Positions 1-6,214 of a stretch of 6,250 nt of DNA are shown here, piece after piece (position 1 is the first letter of the stretch; each line of letters opens with the position of its first letter). The DNA is from DATLFQ01 sp035540915 (GTDB lineage: Bacteria; Actinomycetota; Acidimicrobiia; Acidimicrobiales; GCA-2861595), in the NCBI GenBank assembly GCA_035540915.1, contig DATLFQ010000109.1, positions 1 to 6,250 of the forward strand, in the 5' to 3' direction. The position numbers and the translations under genes were made by a program. The notes beneath the pieces were generated by a model. It ran no database searches, was not told the origin of the DNA, and saw nothing but the letters and a program-made list of their open reading frames with translations.

Positions 1-1
1 G

Positions 2-487
2 GCGACGGTGCCGGGGCCCCCGCCCCCTCCGTCGGCCATGGCCGGCACGCCGGTGACCGTCCTGGCCATCCCGTCGATCGGCGTTGCGGCCAAGGTCGGC
101 CCGCTCGGCCTCACCGAGCAGGGCGAGCTGGCCGTGCCCGACGACTTCGGCGAAGCGGGATGGTGGCGCGGTGGCTCCACCGGCGGTGAGCCCGGCCCCA
201 CGGTCCTGGTCGGCCACGTCGACGACCGTGACGGGCCGGCGGTGTTCTTCCGGTTGGACGAGCTGGAGGCCGGCGCCGAGGTCCGGGTCTCGAGGGCCGA
301 CGGCGACCAGGCCACCTACGTCGTCGACCGGCTGGCGACGGTACCGAAGGACCGCTTCCCGACCGACGAGGTGTACGGAGCGACCGATGGGCCGACGCTG
401 CGGCTGATCACCTGCACGGGCCCGTTCGACCGCCGGCGTGGCAGCTACACCGAGAACCTCATCGTGTTCGCCCGGTTCGTGCGTTGA
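2..487 (+). CDS. Class F-like sortase, 5'-truncated by the window edge
   Basis: This is the catalytic domain of a sortase, a membrane-anchored cysteine transpeptidase that cleaves LPXTG-type sorting signals outside the cell and joins the protein to the envelope. Counting from the GTG at position 8, visible motifs are the N-terminal strand VLAIPSIGVAAKV (18-30), catalytic His70 in VGHVD, catalytic Cys136 in LRLITCTGPFD, and the closing YTENLIVFA strand (147-155). The GH-D and TCxGxFD...Y..N patterns fit class F best; class E is the alternative. The frame is open to the left edge and begins in a proline-rich linker (PGPPPPPSA). The GTG at 8 and ATG at 38 are therefore unlikely to be true starts; a signal or membrane segment should lie upstream. 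The stop (485-487) overlaps the start region of the TPR gene. No LPXTG substrate is in the window. The usual arginine position is not obvious (see findings). The sortase call is firm, the class less so. Confidence 0.88.
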   Translation, partial: ATVPGPPPPPSAMAGTPVTVLAIPSIGVAAKVGPLGLTEQGELAVPDDFGEAGWWRGGSTGGEPGPTVLVGHVDDRDGPAVFFRLDELEAGAEVRVSRADGDQATYVVDRLATVPKDRFPTDEVYGATDGPTLRLITCTGPFDRRRGSYTENLIVFARFVR

Positions 488-491
488 GGAG
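486..491 (+). promoter_or_regulatory. Ribosome binding site that decides the TPR-protein start
   Basis: GAGGAG lies over the sortase stop codon, 7 nt before the GTG at 499. This is ideal Shine-Dalgarno spacing. It favours GTG 499 over the TTG at 484, which overlaps the sortase stop (TTGA) and has no comparable site in front of it. Its location implies that TPR translation is coupled to ribosomes finishing the sortase. Confidence 0.6.
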
Positions 492-498
492 CGCACGG

Positions 499-1809
499 GT
501 GGCCGGCGGTCGGACGCTGGTCGTCGGCGGCGTGGTGCTGGCCATGGTCGGGGTCATCGGCGCGGCCGCCTCGATGCAACGACCGGCCTCCGACGACGGC
601 CCGTCGCCCCTGGCAGCCCGCTTCGAGGAGCGCCGTCTTCGCGCCGCCGGGACGCCCGAGGCGCGCCTGGCCGAACTGCAGCAACGGGCGCGGGCCGACG
701 GGAACGACTGGCGGGCGTGGGCCGGTCTCGGTCTGGCCTACCTCGACCAGGCCCGCCGCAGCGGGGACTCCCGGCTCTACCCCAAGGCCGAGCGAAGCCT
801 GGACCGCTCGCTCGAGATCCGGCCGGAGGGCAACGTCACCGCCCTGGTCGGCCACTCGGCCCTGGCGGCCGCCCGCCACGACTTCGAGCAGGCCCTGGTC
901 TGGGCCGACCGGGCCAGCGCGGTCAGTGCCGACGACCCCGACGTCCTCGGCGCCCTCGGTGACGCCCAGATCGAGCTCGGGCGGTACGACGAGGGCTTCG
1001 AGACCTTCCAGCGGATGGTCGACCGCCGGCCGGACCTGGCCTCCTACGCCCGGGTCGCCTACGCCCGTGAGCTCCAGGGCGACGTCCCGGGGGCCATCGC
1101 CGCATTCGAGGCGGCCCGCCGCGCCGCCTCCACGGCCGCCGACGACGCCTTCGCCACCTTCCAGCTGGCCGAACTGCACTGGAACAGCGGGAACGCCGAC
1201 CGGGCCGCCGAGCTGTACGGACGTGCGCAGCAGCTGGACCCGGGACTGGTCGCCGCACCGGCAGCGCTGGCCCGGGTCGCGTACTGGCAGGGCCGGCCCG
1301 CCGACGCAGCGGCAGCTCTGGAGGCCGTCGTCGAGCGGCTCCCGCTGCCCCAGTTCCTGGCCGAGCTGGGCGACATCTACGCCGTGAGCGGCCGCCCCGA
1401 CGCGGCCGCCGAGCAGTACGAGTTGGTGGAGCTGCAGCGCCGGCTCGGGACCGGCAACGGAGTCGTCGCCGATGTGGACGCCGCGCTGTTCAGCGCCGAC
1501 CACGGCCTCGCGCTCGACCGTGGCCTGGCCGACGCCCAGGCGCAGTACGCCCGGCGCCCGGGGAACGTCTTCGTGGCCGACGCCCTCGCCTGGCAGTTGC
1601 ACAAGCACGGCCGCCACGGGGAGGCCCTAGCCCACGCCGACGAGGCGCTGCGCCTGGGAACGCGCCGGGCCTCCTTCCACTACCACCGGGCCATGATCCG
1701 CCAGGCCCTGGGCAGGGCCGATGCCGCGCGGGCGGACCTCGAGGCGGCGCAGGCCATCAACCCGCACTTCTCCATCCTCCACGGCCCCGTGGCGCTGCCG
1801 CCGCCCTAG
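499..1809 (+). CDS. Membrane-anchored tetratricopeptide (TPR) repeat protein
   Basis: A 436-residue protein with one N-terminal hydrophobic segment (about residues 6-24, Arg5 on the inner side), consistent with a signal anchor that places the rest outside the membrane. No lipobox cysteine is seen. The remainder is a solenoid of TPR-like helix pairs. The clearest units are at about 71-108, 146-179 (LGDAQIELGRYDEGFETFQ, ending in RRP), 217-250 (AELHWNSGNADRAAELY, ending in LDP), 356-388 (LAWQLHKHGRHGEALAHADE) and 390-421 (HRAMIRQALGRADAARADLE). Others in between are degenerate. TPR arrays bind proteins, so this is probably a scaffold or assembly factor; no enzyme motif is visible. The C-terminus carries NPHFSILHGP followed by a proline-rich end. 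The start is GTG 499 because of GAGGAG upstream; TTG 484 would add five residues. It sits directly behind the sortase gene, suggesting a joint envelope role, but its partner is unknown. Confidence 0.85.
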   Translation: MAGGRTLVVGGVVLAMVGVIGAAASMQRPASDDGPSPLAARFEERRLRAAGTPEARLAELQQRARADGNDWRAWAGLGLAYLDQARRSGDSRLYPKAERSLDRSLEIRPEGNVTALVGHSALAAARHDFEQALVWADRASAVSADDPDVLGALGDAQIELGRYDEGFETFQRMVDRRPDLASYARVAYARELQGDVPGAIAAFEAARRAASTAADDAFATFQLAELHWNSGNADRAAELYGRAQQLDPGLVAAPAALARVAYWQGRPADAAAALEAVVERLPLPQFLAELGDIYAVSGRPDAAAEQYELVELQRRLGTGNGVVADVDAALFSADHGLALDRGLADAQAQYARRPGNVFVADALAWQLHKHGRHGEALAHADEALRLGTRRASFHYHRAMIRQALGRADAARADLEAAQAINPHFSILHGPVALPPP

Positions 1810-1841
1810 CCGCTCGGCGCGTGTCAGCCGGCGGGCGGCGG
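1798..1841. terminator. Possible bidirectional terminator hairpin between convergent genes
   Basis: CCGCCGCCC (1798-1806) is perfectly complementary to GGGCGGCGG (1833-1841). A smaller inner pairing, TCGGC/GCCGG (1814-1818 with 1827-1831, one G-T pair), is possible in the loop. The arms lie inside the last codons of the TPR gene and of gcvPB. There is no T-tract on either side, so a classical intrinsic terminator is not supported. In DNA this rich in GCC codons, such an inverted repeat could arise by chance. Confidence 0.25.
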
Positions 1842-3338
1842 GGGGCGCGCGTCGAAGGTCGGCACCAGGCGGCGCGCGGCACGCGCTTCGTCGACCCGGC
1901 CGACGGGCGTCGTGCGGGGTGCCTCGGCGGCGCCGTCGGCCGACGCGGCGATGCGCTCGAGCGCCTCGGCGAGTGCCTCCACGGTCTGCGGGCTCTCGGT
2001 CTCGGTGGGCTCGATCATGAGGGCCTCCTCGACGATGAGGGGGAAGTAGACCGTCGGGGCGTGGAAGCCCTCCTCCAGGAGGCGCTTGGCCACGTCCACC
2101 GCCCGCAGCCCGAGCCGGCGTCGCAGCGACGATGCCGACACCACCAGCTCGTGCATGCAGGGCCGGTCGTAGGGGATGTCGTAGGTGCCGCGCAGCCGGT
2201 GGCGCAGCCAGTTGGCGTTGAGCACCGCCACGTCGGCCACCTGGCGCAGCCCGTCGGCGCCGTTGGCCAGGATGTAGGCGTAGGCCCGGGCCAGCGCCAG
2301 GGCGTTGCCGTGCCAGCCGTGGACTCGCCCGATCGAACGCTCCGGGATCGCCCACTCGAAGGCGCCATCGTCGGTCATCACCGGGAGGGGCCCGGGCAGG
2401 TAGGGGGCCAGCCGGGCCGACACCGCCACCGGCCCGGCACCCGGGCCGCCGCCCCCGTGGGGCACGGCGAAGGTCTTGTGCAGGTTGGTGTGCACGATGT
2501 CGAAGCCCATGTCGCCCGGCCGGGTCACACCCAGGATGGCGTTCAGGTTGGCGCCGTCGTAGTAGAGCAGCCCGCCCACCTCGTGGACGGCGGCCGCCAT
2601 CTCGGCGATGTCCTCCTCGAACAGGCCGAGGGTGTTCGGGTTGGTCAGCATGATGCCGGCCACGTCCTCGTCCAGCAGGGCGCGGAGCGCGGCCAGGTCG
2701 ACGCAGCCCCGGCGGTCCGACGGGACCGTCACCGTGCGGTACCCCCCCAAGGTGACCGACGCCGGGTTGGTGCCGTGGGCCGAGTCGGGGATGATCACGG
2801 TCCTGCGGGGCCGGCCCTGGTCGGCGTGCCACGCCCGCATCAGCAGGAGGCCGGTCAGCTCGCCCGACGCGCCCGCTGGCGGCTGCAGCGTGATCGCCTC
2901 CATCCCGGTGATGGCGCACAGCCGCCGGCCCAGGTCGTGCAGGAGGGCCAGCCAGCCCTGGGCCAGCGGTGCAGGCGTGGCCGGGTGGCAGCCGGTCAGG
3001 CCGGGCAGCGACGCGGCGTCGTCGCACAGCTTGGGGTTGTACTTCATGGTGCACGAGCCGAGGGGGTAGGCCCCGAGGTCGACGGAGTACTGCCGAGCCG
3101 AGAGGCGGGTGAAGTGGGCGACCAGGTCCCGCTCGGAGACGTCGGGCAGCGGGACGGGCTCGGGACGGAGGTGCGCCGCCGGCACCAGCTCCTCGGCCGT
3201 CCACTCGGGCACGTCGGTGGTGCGGAACGAGCAGGCCGCCCGGCCGGGCACCGACAGCTCGAAGACGGTCGGCTCCTCGGCCCGCCCCAGCAGCGGGATG
3301 CTGGCGGCCCGCCCGCCGGGCGCCGCGCCCGCAGTCAC
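1824..3338 (-). CDS. gcvPB: Glycine dehydrogenase (decarboxylating) subunit 2, P-protein beta subunit
   Basis: A 504-residue PLP-binding subunit of the two-subunit P-protein (EC 1.4.4.2), which decarboxylates glycine and passes the aminomethyl group to lipoyl-GcvH in the cytoplasm. Visible signatures are YPLGSCTMKYNPK (91-103), PDSAHGTNPASV (184-195), the aspartate of YYDGANLNAILG (259-270), and NLHKTFAVPHGGGGPGAGP (285-303). In the last of these Lys288 should form the Schiff base with PLP. It ends with the family-typical TTPVGRVDEARAAR (476-489) and a short proline-rich tail. The start is GTG at 3338-3336, overlapping the gcvPA stop by 4 bp (GTGA). AAGG at 3349-3346 lies 7 nt upstream, and the protein then begins just before the usual N-terminal region (IPLLGRAEEPTVFELS). 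The frame stays open upstream inside gcvPA, but that part is not protein-like. The length is normal for the family. It is the last gene of the operon. Confidence 0.96.
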   Translation of the reverse strand: MTAGAAPGGRAASIPLLGRAEEPTVFELSVPGRAACSFRTTDVPEWTAEELVPAAHLRPEPVPLPDVSERDLVAHFTRLSARQYSVDLGAYPLGSCTMKYNPKLCDDAASLPGLTGCHPATPAPLAQGWLALLHDLGRRLCAITGMEAITLQPPAGASGELTGLLLMRAWHADQGRPRRTVIIPDSAHGTNPASVTLGGYRTVTVPSDRRGCVDLAALRALLDEDVAGIMLTNPNTLGLFEEDIAEMAAAVHEVGGLLYYDGANLNAILGVTRPGDMGFDIVHTNLHKTFAVPHGGGGPGAGPVAVSARLAPYLPGPLPVMTDDGAFEWAIPERSIGRVHGWHGNALALARAYAYILANGADGLRQVADVAVLNANWLRHRLRGTYDIPYDRPCMHELVVSASSLRRRLGLRAVDVAKRLLEEGFHAPTVYFPLIVEEALMIEPTETESPQTVEALAEALERIAASADGAAEAPRTTPVGRVDEARAARRLVPTFDARPPPPAG

Positions 3339-4678
3339 CGGATCACCTTGGCGAACGCGGCCGCGTAGGCGTCGATCTCGGCCTGCGTGCGCCGCTCGGT
3401 GGCCGCCACCAGCAGGCCGCCGCCGTACTCGTCCTCGAGGGCGATGCCGGCCAGGAAGCCCTCGTCGGCCATCCGCTCCACCACCGTGGCGGGCGGCACC
3501 GGCGTCCGCACGGCGAACTCCCGGAGCACCGGCGCGGCGACCAGCGGCTCCACCCCGTCGAGGGCCACGAGCGCCTGCCGGGTGGCCCGGGTGGCCCGGG
3601 CGCAGCGAAGGGCGAGCTCGGCCAGCCCGCCGGTGCCCAGCCAGGCCAGCTGGATGGCGCAGCACACGGCGATGAGGGTCTGGTTGGTACAGACGTTGGA
3701 CGACGCCTTCTCGCGCCGGATGTCCTGCTCGCGAGCCCGAAGGGTGGTGACGTAGGCCCGCCGGCCGGCCCCGTCCACCGTCTCGCCGACCAGTCGGCCC
3801 GGGAGGCGACGCAGGTGCTCGCTGCGGCAGGCGAACAGACCGAGATACGGCCCGCCGAACGACAGCGGGGTGCCGAACGGCTGGCCCTCCCCCACCACCA
3901 CGTCGGCCCCCCACGACCCGGGCGAGCGCAGCAGGCCGGCCGCCACCGGGTCGAAGGCCACCACCAGCAGCGCCCCGGTCTCGTCGGCCAGGCGCCGGGC
4001 CTCGCCGAGGTCCTCCAGGCAGCCCAGGTAGTTCGGGTACTGGACGACGACGGCGGCAGGCGGGCCGTGGTCGGTGCCCTCGCTCTCGGGGGGGGCCATC
4101 GCGGTCAGCCCGTCGACCAGGTCCAGCTCCACGGTCTGGTGGCCGGTCCCGGCGGCGAAGGTGCGCAGCACCTGGCGCCAGCAGGGGTTGACCCCCCGGC
4201 TCACCCACACCGCCGAGCGACCTGTCGATGCGGCGGCCAGGTTGGCCGCCTCCACCAGGGCGGTGGCCCCGTCGTAGAGGGAGGCGTTGGCCGCCGGCAG
4301 GCCGGCCAGCCGGGCCACCATGGTCTGGTACTCGAACAGCGCCTGCAGGACGCCCTGGGCGACCTCGGCTTGATAGGGCGTGTAGGCGGTGACGAACTCC
4401 GACCGGAAGGCGACCCGCCGAACGGCGGCAGGGACCTCGTGGTCGTAGGCCCCGCCACCGGCGAAGCAGACCAGGTCGGCGCCCACGCGGTTGCGAGCCG
4501 CCAGCGCCTCCAGCTCTGCGGCCACGTCGGGCTCGCTGCGGCCGGGGTCCATGTCCAGCCCGCCGGCCAGTCGCAGCGCCGGTGGTACGGCCGCGAAAAG
4601 CTCGTCCACCGACGACAGGCCGATGAAGTCCAGCATGGCCGCCACCTCGTCGCCGGTGTGGGGGACGAACCCCGGCAC
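3335..4678 (-). CDS. gcvPA: Glycine dehydrogenase (decarboxylating) subunit 1, P-protein alpha subunit
   Basis: A 447-residue alpha subunit that pairs with GcvPB to form active glycine decarboxylase. It has the same fold as GcvPB but lacks the PLP lysine. Family landmarks in order: PGFVPHTGDEVAAMLDFIG at the N-terminus, FAGGGAYDHEVP (72-83), TPYQAEVAQGVLQALFEYQT (100-119), NASLYDGATALVEA (131-144), GEGQPFGTPLSFGGPYLG (263-280) and REKASSNVCTNQTL (322-335). The start is GTG at 4678-4676: it gives the expected N-terminus, lies 2 nt after the gcvT stop, and has a purine-rich GGGGGGAAG stretch (4695-4687) 8 nt upstream. The same frame runs on open through gcvT, but those residues are an arginine/proline/glycine-rich shadow. 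Length is typical. A 9-bp tandem repeat inside encodes RATRAT. It is tightly coupled to gcvT and gcvPB. Confidence 0.96.
   Translation of the reverse strand: MPGFVPHTGDEVAAMLDFIGLSSVDELFAAVPPALRLAGGLDMDPGRSEPDVAAELEALAARNRVGADLVCFAGGGAYDHEVPAAVRRVAFRSEFVTAYTPYQAEVAQGVLQALFEYQTMVARLAGLPAANASLYDGATALVEAANLAAASTGRSAVWVSRGVNPCWRQVLRTFAAGTGHQTVELDLVDGLTAMAPPESEGTDHGPPAAVVVQYPNYLGCLEDLGEARRLADETGALLVVAFDPVAAGLLRSPGSWGADVVVGEGQPFGTPLSFGGPYLGLFACRSEHLRRLPGRLVGETVDGAGRRAYVTTLRAREQDIRREKASSNVCTNQTLIAVCCAIQLAWLGTGGLAELALRCARATRATRQALVALDGVEPLVAAPVLREFAVRTPVPPATVVERMADEGFLAGIALEDEYGGGLLVAATERRTQAEIDAYAAAFAKVIR
3578..3600. repeat. Short 9-bp tandem repeat inside gcvPA
   Basis: The unit CCGGGTGGC occurs twice in full and then as a partial copy (CCGGG). 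On the coding strand it produces the residue pattern A-R-A-T-R-A-T-R at about residues 360-367 of GcvPA. The array is in frame (9 bp), so copy-number change would add or remove three residues without a frameshift. It is probably incidental. Confidence 0.5.
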
Positions 4679-4680
4679 GG

Positions 4681-5736
4681 CTAGGACTTCCCCCCGAGGG
4701 GCACGAAGGGCGTGCCCACCACCTCCGCGCCGAGGTGCCGGCCGCGGACCTCGACGTCGACCCGGGTGCCCTCGGCCACGACGGGCGGCAGCAGGGCCAG
4801 CGCGATGCCGCGCTCCAGCACCGGCGAGAAGTTGCCGCTGGTCACCACGCCGAGCGGCGCACCGTCCTCGGTGGCGACCGGGCAGCCCTCCCGGGGCGGC
4901 TGGCGGCCGTCGACCAGCAGGCCGCGCAGGCGCCGGGCCGGTCCCGCCGCCTTCTCGGCCTCCAGGGCGGCGCGGCCGGGGAAGTCCGACTTGTGCCAGG
5001 CGACGACCCACTCCAGCCCGGCCTGCAGCGGCGTGATGCCGGGGCCCAGCTCGTGGCCGTGCAGGGGGAGCCCGGCCTCGAGGCGCAGGGTGTCGCGGGC
5101 GCCCAGGCCGGCGGGTTCGATGCCGGCCGCCCGCACCGCCTCCCACAGGGCGGGGGCCGCCTCCGCCGGCACGGCCACCTCGACGCCCTCCTCGCCGGTG
5201 TAGCCGGTGCCGGCCACCACGCACGGCACGCCGCGCCACGCCACCGTCGCCACCGCTCGCCGCGGCACGGCGGCGGCCTCGGGGAACGCCCGCCGCAGGC
5301 GGTCCCGGGCGGCCGGTCCCTGGACGGCCAGGACGGCCCGTTCGTCGGTGACGTCCCGCCCGCCGATCGCGGCCACCACCCGGCCGGTATTGGAGGCGTT
5401 GGGCATCACGTCGAAGTAGTCCCAGCTGCGCCACCAGACGATGATGTCGTCGAGCACCGAGCCGTCGTCGTCGAGGAGATGGGTGTACTGCGTCCGGCCC
5501 GGACCGATGCGGCTGAGGTCGTTGGTCAGCGTGCAGTTGAGGTGGCGCAGGGCGCCCGGTCCGCCGACGCGCACGGTGCCCAGGTGGCTGACGTCGAACA
5601 CCACGGCGCCCCGCCGGCAGGCCAGGTGCTCGGCCACCGTGCCGCCGGGATAGCTGAGCGGCATCTCGAAGCCACCGAAGGGCACCATCCTGGCCCCCAG
5701 GGCGCGGTGGGCTGCGTCCAGGGGGGATCGGCGCAT
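4681..5736 (-). CDS. gcvT: Aminomethyltransferase, T-protein of the glycine cleavage system
   Basis: A 351-residue T-protein (EC 2.1.2.10). It takes the aminomethyl intermediate from GcvH, releases ammonia and forms 5,10-methylene-tetrahydrofolate. Evidence in order: MVPFGGFEMPLSYPGG (17-32), RGAVVFDVSHLGTVRV (42-57), LDDIIVWW (95-102) holding the acidic pair where the catalytic aspartate lies, MPNASNTGRV (111-120), GYTGEEGVEV (178-187), ARDTLRLEAGLPLHGHEL (213-230) and VTSGNFSPVLERGIALA (298-314). These cover both the folate-binding domain and the C-terminal domain, and length is near the usual 360. The start is ATG at 5736-5734, which gives the family N-terminus. No clear Shine-Dalgarno precedes it, but a TAGGCT box does. 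Related folate-binding YgfZ and dimethylglycine-dehydrogenase domains are less likely, given the immediate gcvPA/gcvPB neighbours. It is the first gene of the gcv operon; gcvH is absent nearby. Confidence 0.96.
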   Translation of the reverse strand: MRRSPLDAAHRALGARMVPFGGFEMPLSYPGGTVAEHLACRRGAVVFDVSHLGTVRVGGPGALRHLNCTLTNDLSRIGPGRTQYTHLLDDDGSVLDDIIVWWRSWDYFDVMPNASNTGRVVAAIGGRDVTDERAVLAVQGPAARDRLRRAFPEAAAVPRRAVATVAWRGVPCVVAGTGYTGEEGVEVAVPAEAAPALWEAVRAAGIEPAGLGARDTLRLEAGLPLHGHELGPGITPLQAGLEWVVAWHKSDFPGRAALEAEKAAGPARRLRGLLVDGRQPPREGCPVATEDGAPLGVVTSGNFSPVLERGIALALLPPVVAEGTRVDVEVRGRHLGAEVVGTPFVPLGGKS

Positions 5737-5806
5737 CGGGCGGCCAGCCTACCGACGGCGTGCGACCGCCCCGGCCGGCCGCCAACCGCTCGTTGCCGCC
5801 TGTTCG
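5737..5806. other. 70-bp intergenic gap upstream of gcvT
   Basis: This is the only sizeable non-coding stretch in the window. It is very GC-rich and holds the candidate -10 box plus a weak 7-bp inverted repeat (GGCGGCC at 5739-5745 with GGCCGCC at 5777-5783). It is too short for a complete tandem glycine riboswitch, and none of the conserved aptamer core is recognisable. No convincing terminator for the upstream small gene is seen. Confidence 0.5.
5746..5751 (-). promoter_or_regulatory. Candidate -10 box for the gcv operon
   Basis: Read on the minus strand, positions 5751-5746 are TAGGCT, matching the TANNNT -10 pattern of actinobacterial housekeeping promoters. The last T is 9 nt before the gcvT ATG, so transcription would begin at or within a few bases of the start codon, giving a leaderless mRNA. 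This agrees with the missing Shine-Dalgarno. No TTGACA-like -35 is found at normal spacing. A single six-base match is weak evidence. Confidence 0.3.
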
Positions 5807-6214
5807 CTAGGGGGTGCCGTCGACGGTGAGGTCGAGGGGCCGGGGCTCGGCGCCGTCGAGGTCGGCGTCGGTCAGCTGGGACGGTTCCTCCAGGCCGTAC
5901 TTGACCAGCAGGTTCAGGTAGTCCCGCTGGTAGAGCACCTTCACGCGCACCTCGGGGTAGCGCTCGCGCAGGCGGCGCACCTTGGCGTTCTTCTTGGTGA
6001 CCAGCTTCTGGTTCATCGTGGTGATCTCGATGAACAGGTCGTAGGCCGGCAGGTAGAAGTCGGGGCGGAAGGCCTGGACCGGTCGCCCGGAGCGGTCCCA
6101 CTCGAGGGGGAACTCCGTGGGCTCGTACTCCCAGGCGATGCCGTAGAAGTCCAGGAGCATGGCGAACTGCCGCTCCGAGTTGTGGGCGAAGCGGACCTGC
6201 TGGTGCGGCAGCAC
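5807..6214 (-). CDS. Small protein resembling a PD-(D/E)XK nuclease fold
   Basis: A 135-residue soluble protein of unknown function. It begins with HNSERQFAMLLDFYGIAWEY (11-30), then FRPDFYLPAYDLFIEIT (49-65), a lysine-rich segment (KLVTKKNAKVRR, 70-81) and KVLYQRDYLNLLVKYG (92-107). The arrangement Glu14, Pro51-Asp52, Glu63-Ile-Thr65 resembles the core of the PD-(D/E)XK nuclease superfamily: an early glutamate, PD ending a strand, then ExK on the next. Here Thr replaces the usual lysine; Lys70, Lys74 or Lys75 could substitute, or the protein may be inactive. The tail after about 110 is acidic and probably disordered. The start is taken as GTG 6214, but the frame is open to the window edge and no clear ribosome binding site is seen, so it may begin further upstream. 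It ends 70 bp before gcvT on the same strand; no functional link to glycine cleavage is evident. Confidence 0.72.
   Translation of the reverse strand: MLPHQQVRFAHNSERQFAMLLDFYGIAWEYEPTEFPLEWDRSGRPVQAFRPDFYLPAYDLFIEITTMNQKLVTKKNAKVRRLRERYPEVRVKVLYQRDYLNLLVKYGLEEPSQLTDADLDGAEPRPLDLTVDGTP

Noticed and set aside
445..1617. A 390-codon minus-strand open frame opposite the TPR gene
   Set aside because: It is the mirror frame of TPR codons and is G/V-rich with no recognisable fold. The plus-strand TPR protein explains the region.
1821..3368. A 515-codon plus-strand open frame opposite gcvPB
   Set aside because: It is antisense to a clear gene and rich in G, V, H, Q and R, typical of the mirror frame in high-GC coding DNA. 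No domain is recognisable.
1824..4208. A 794-codon open frame joining gcvPB with 290 codons lying inside gcvPA
   Set aside because: The upstream 290 residues are arginine/glycine/proline-rich with no family match, while the gcvPA frame there is unmistakable. The gcvPB family N-terminus begins right after the GTG at 3338.
5739..5783. A 7-bp inverted repeat (GGCGGCC/GGCCGCC) upstream of gcvT as an operator or terminator
   Set aside because: The arms are pure G/C, separated by 31 nt and without a T-tract. Matches this short are expected by chance in this composition.
3335..5785. An 816-codon open frame that could be read as a GcvT-GcvP fusion
   Set aside because: The part upstream of 4678 is in a different frame from gcvT and is low-complexity shadow sequence. 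gcvT has its own stop at 4681-4683, so there is no fusion.
4735..5829. A 364-codon plus-strand open frame opposite gcvT
   Set aside because: It is a shadow of the gcvT codon pattern, with biased composition, no motif and no ribosome binding site.
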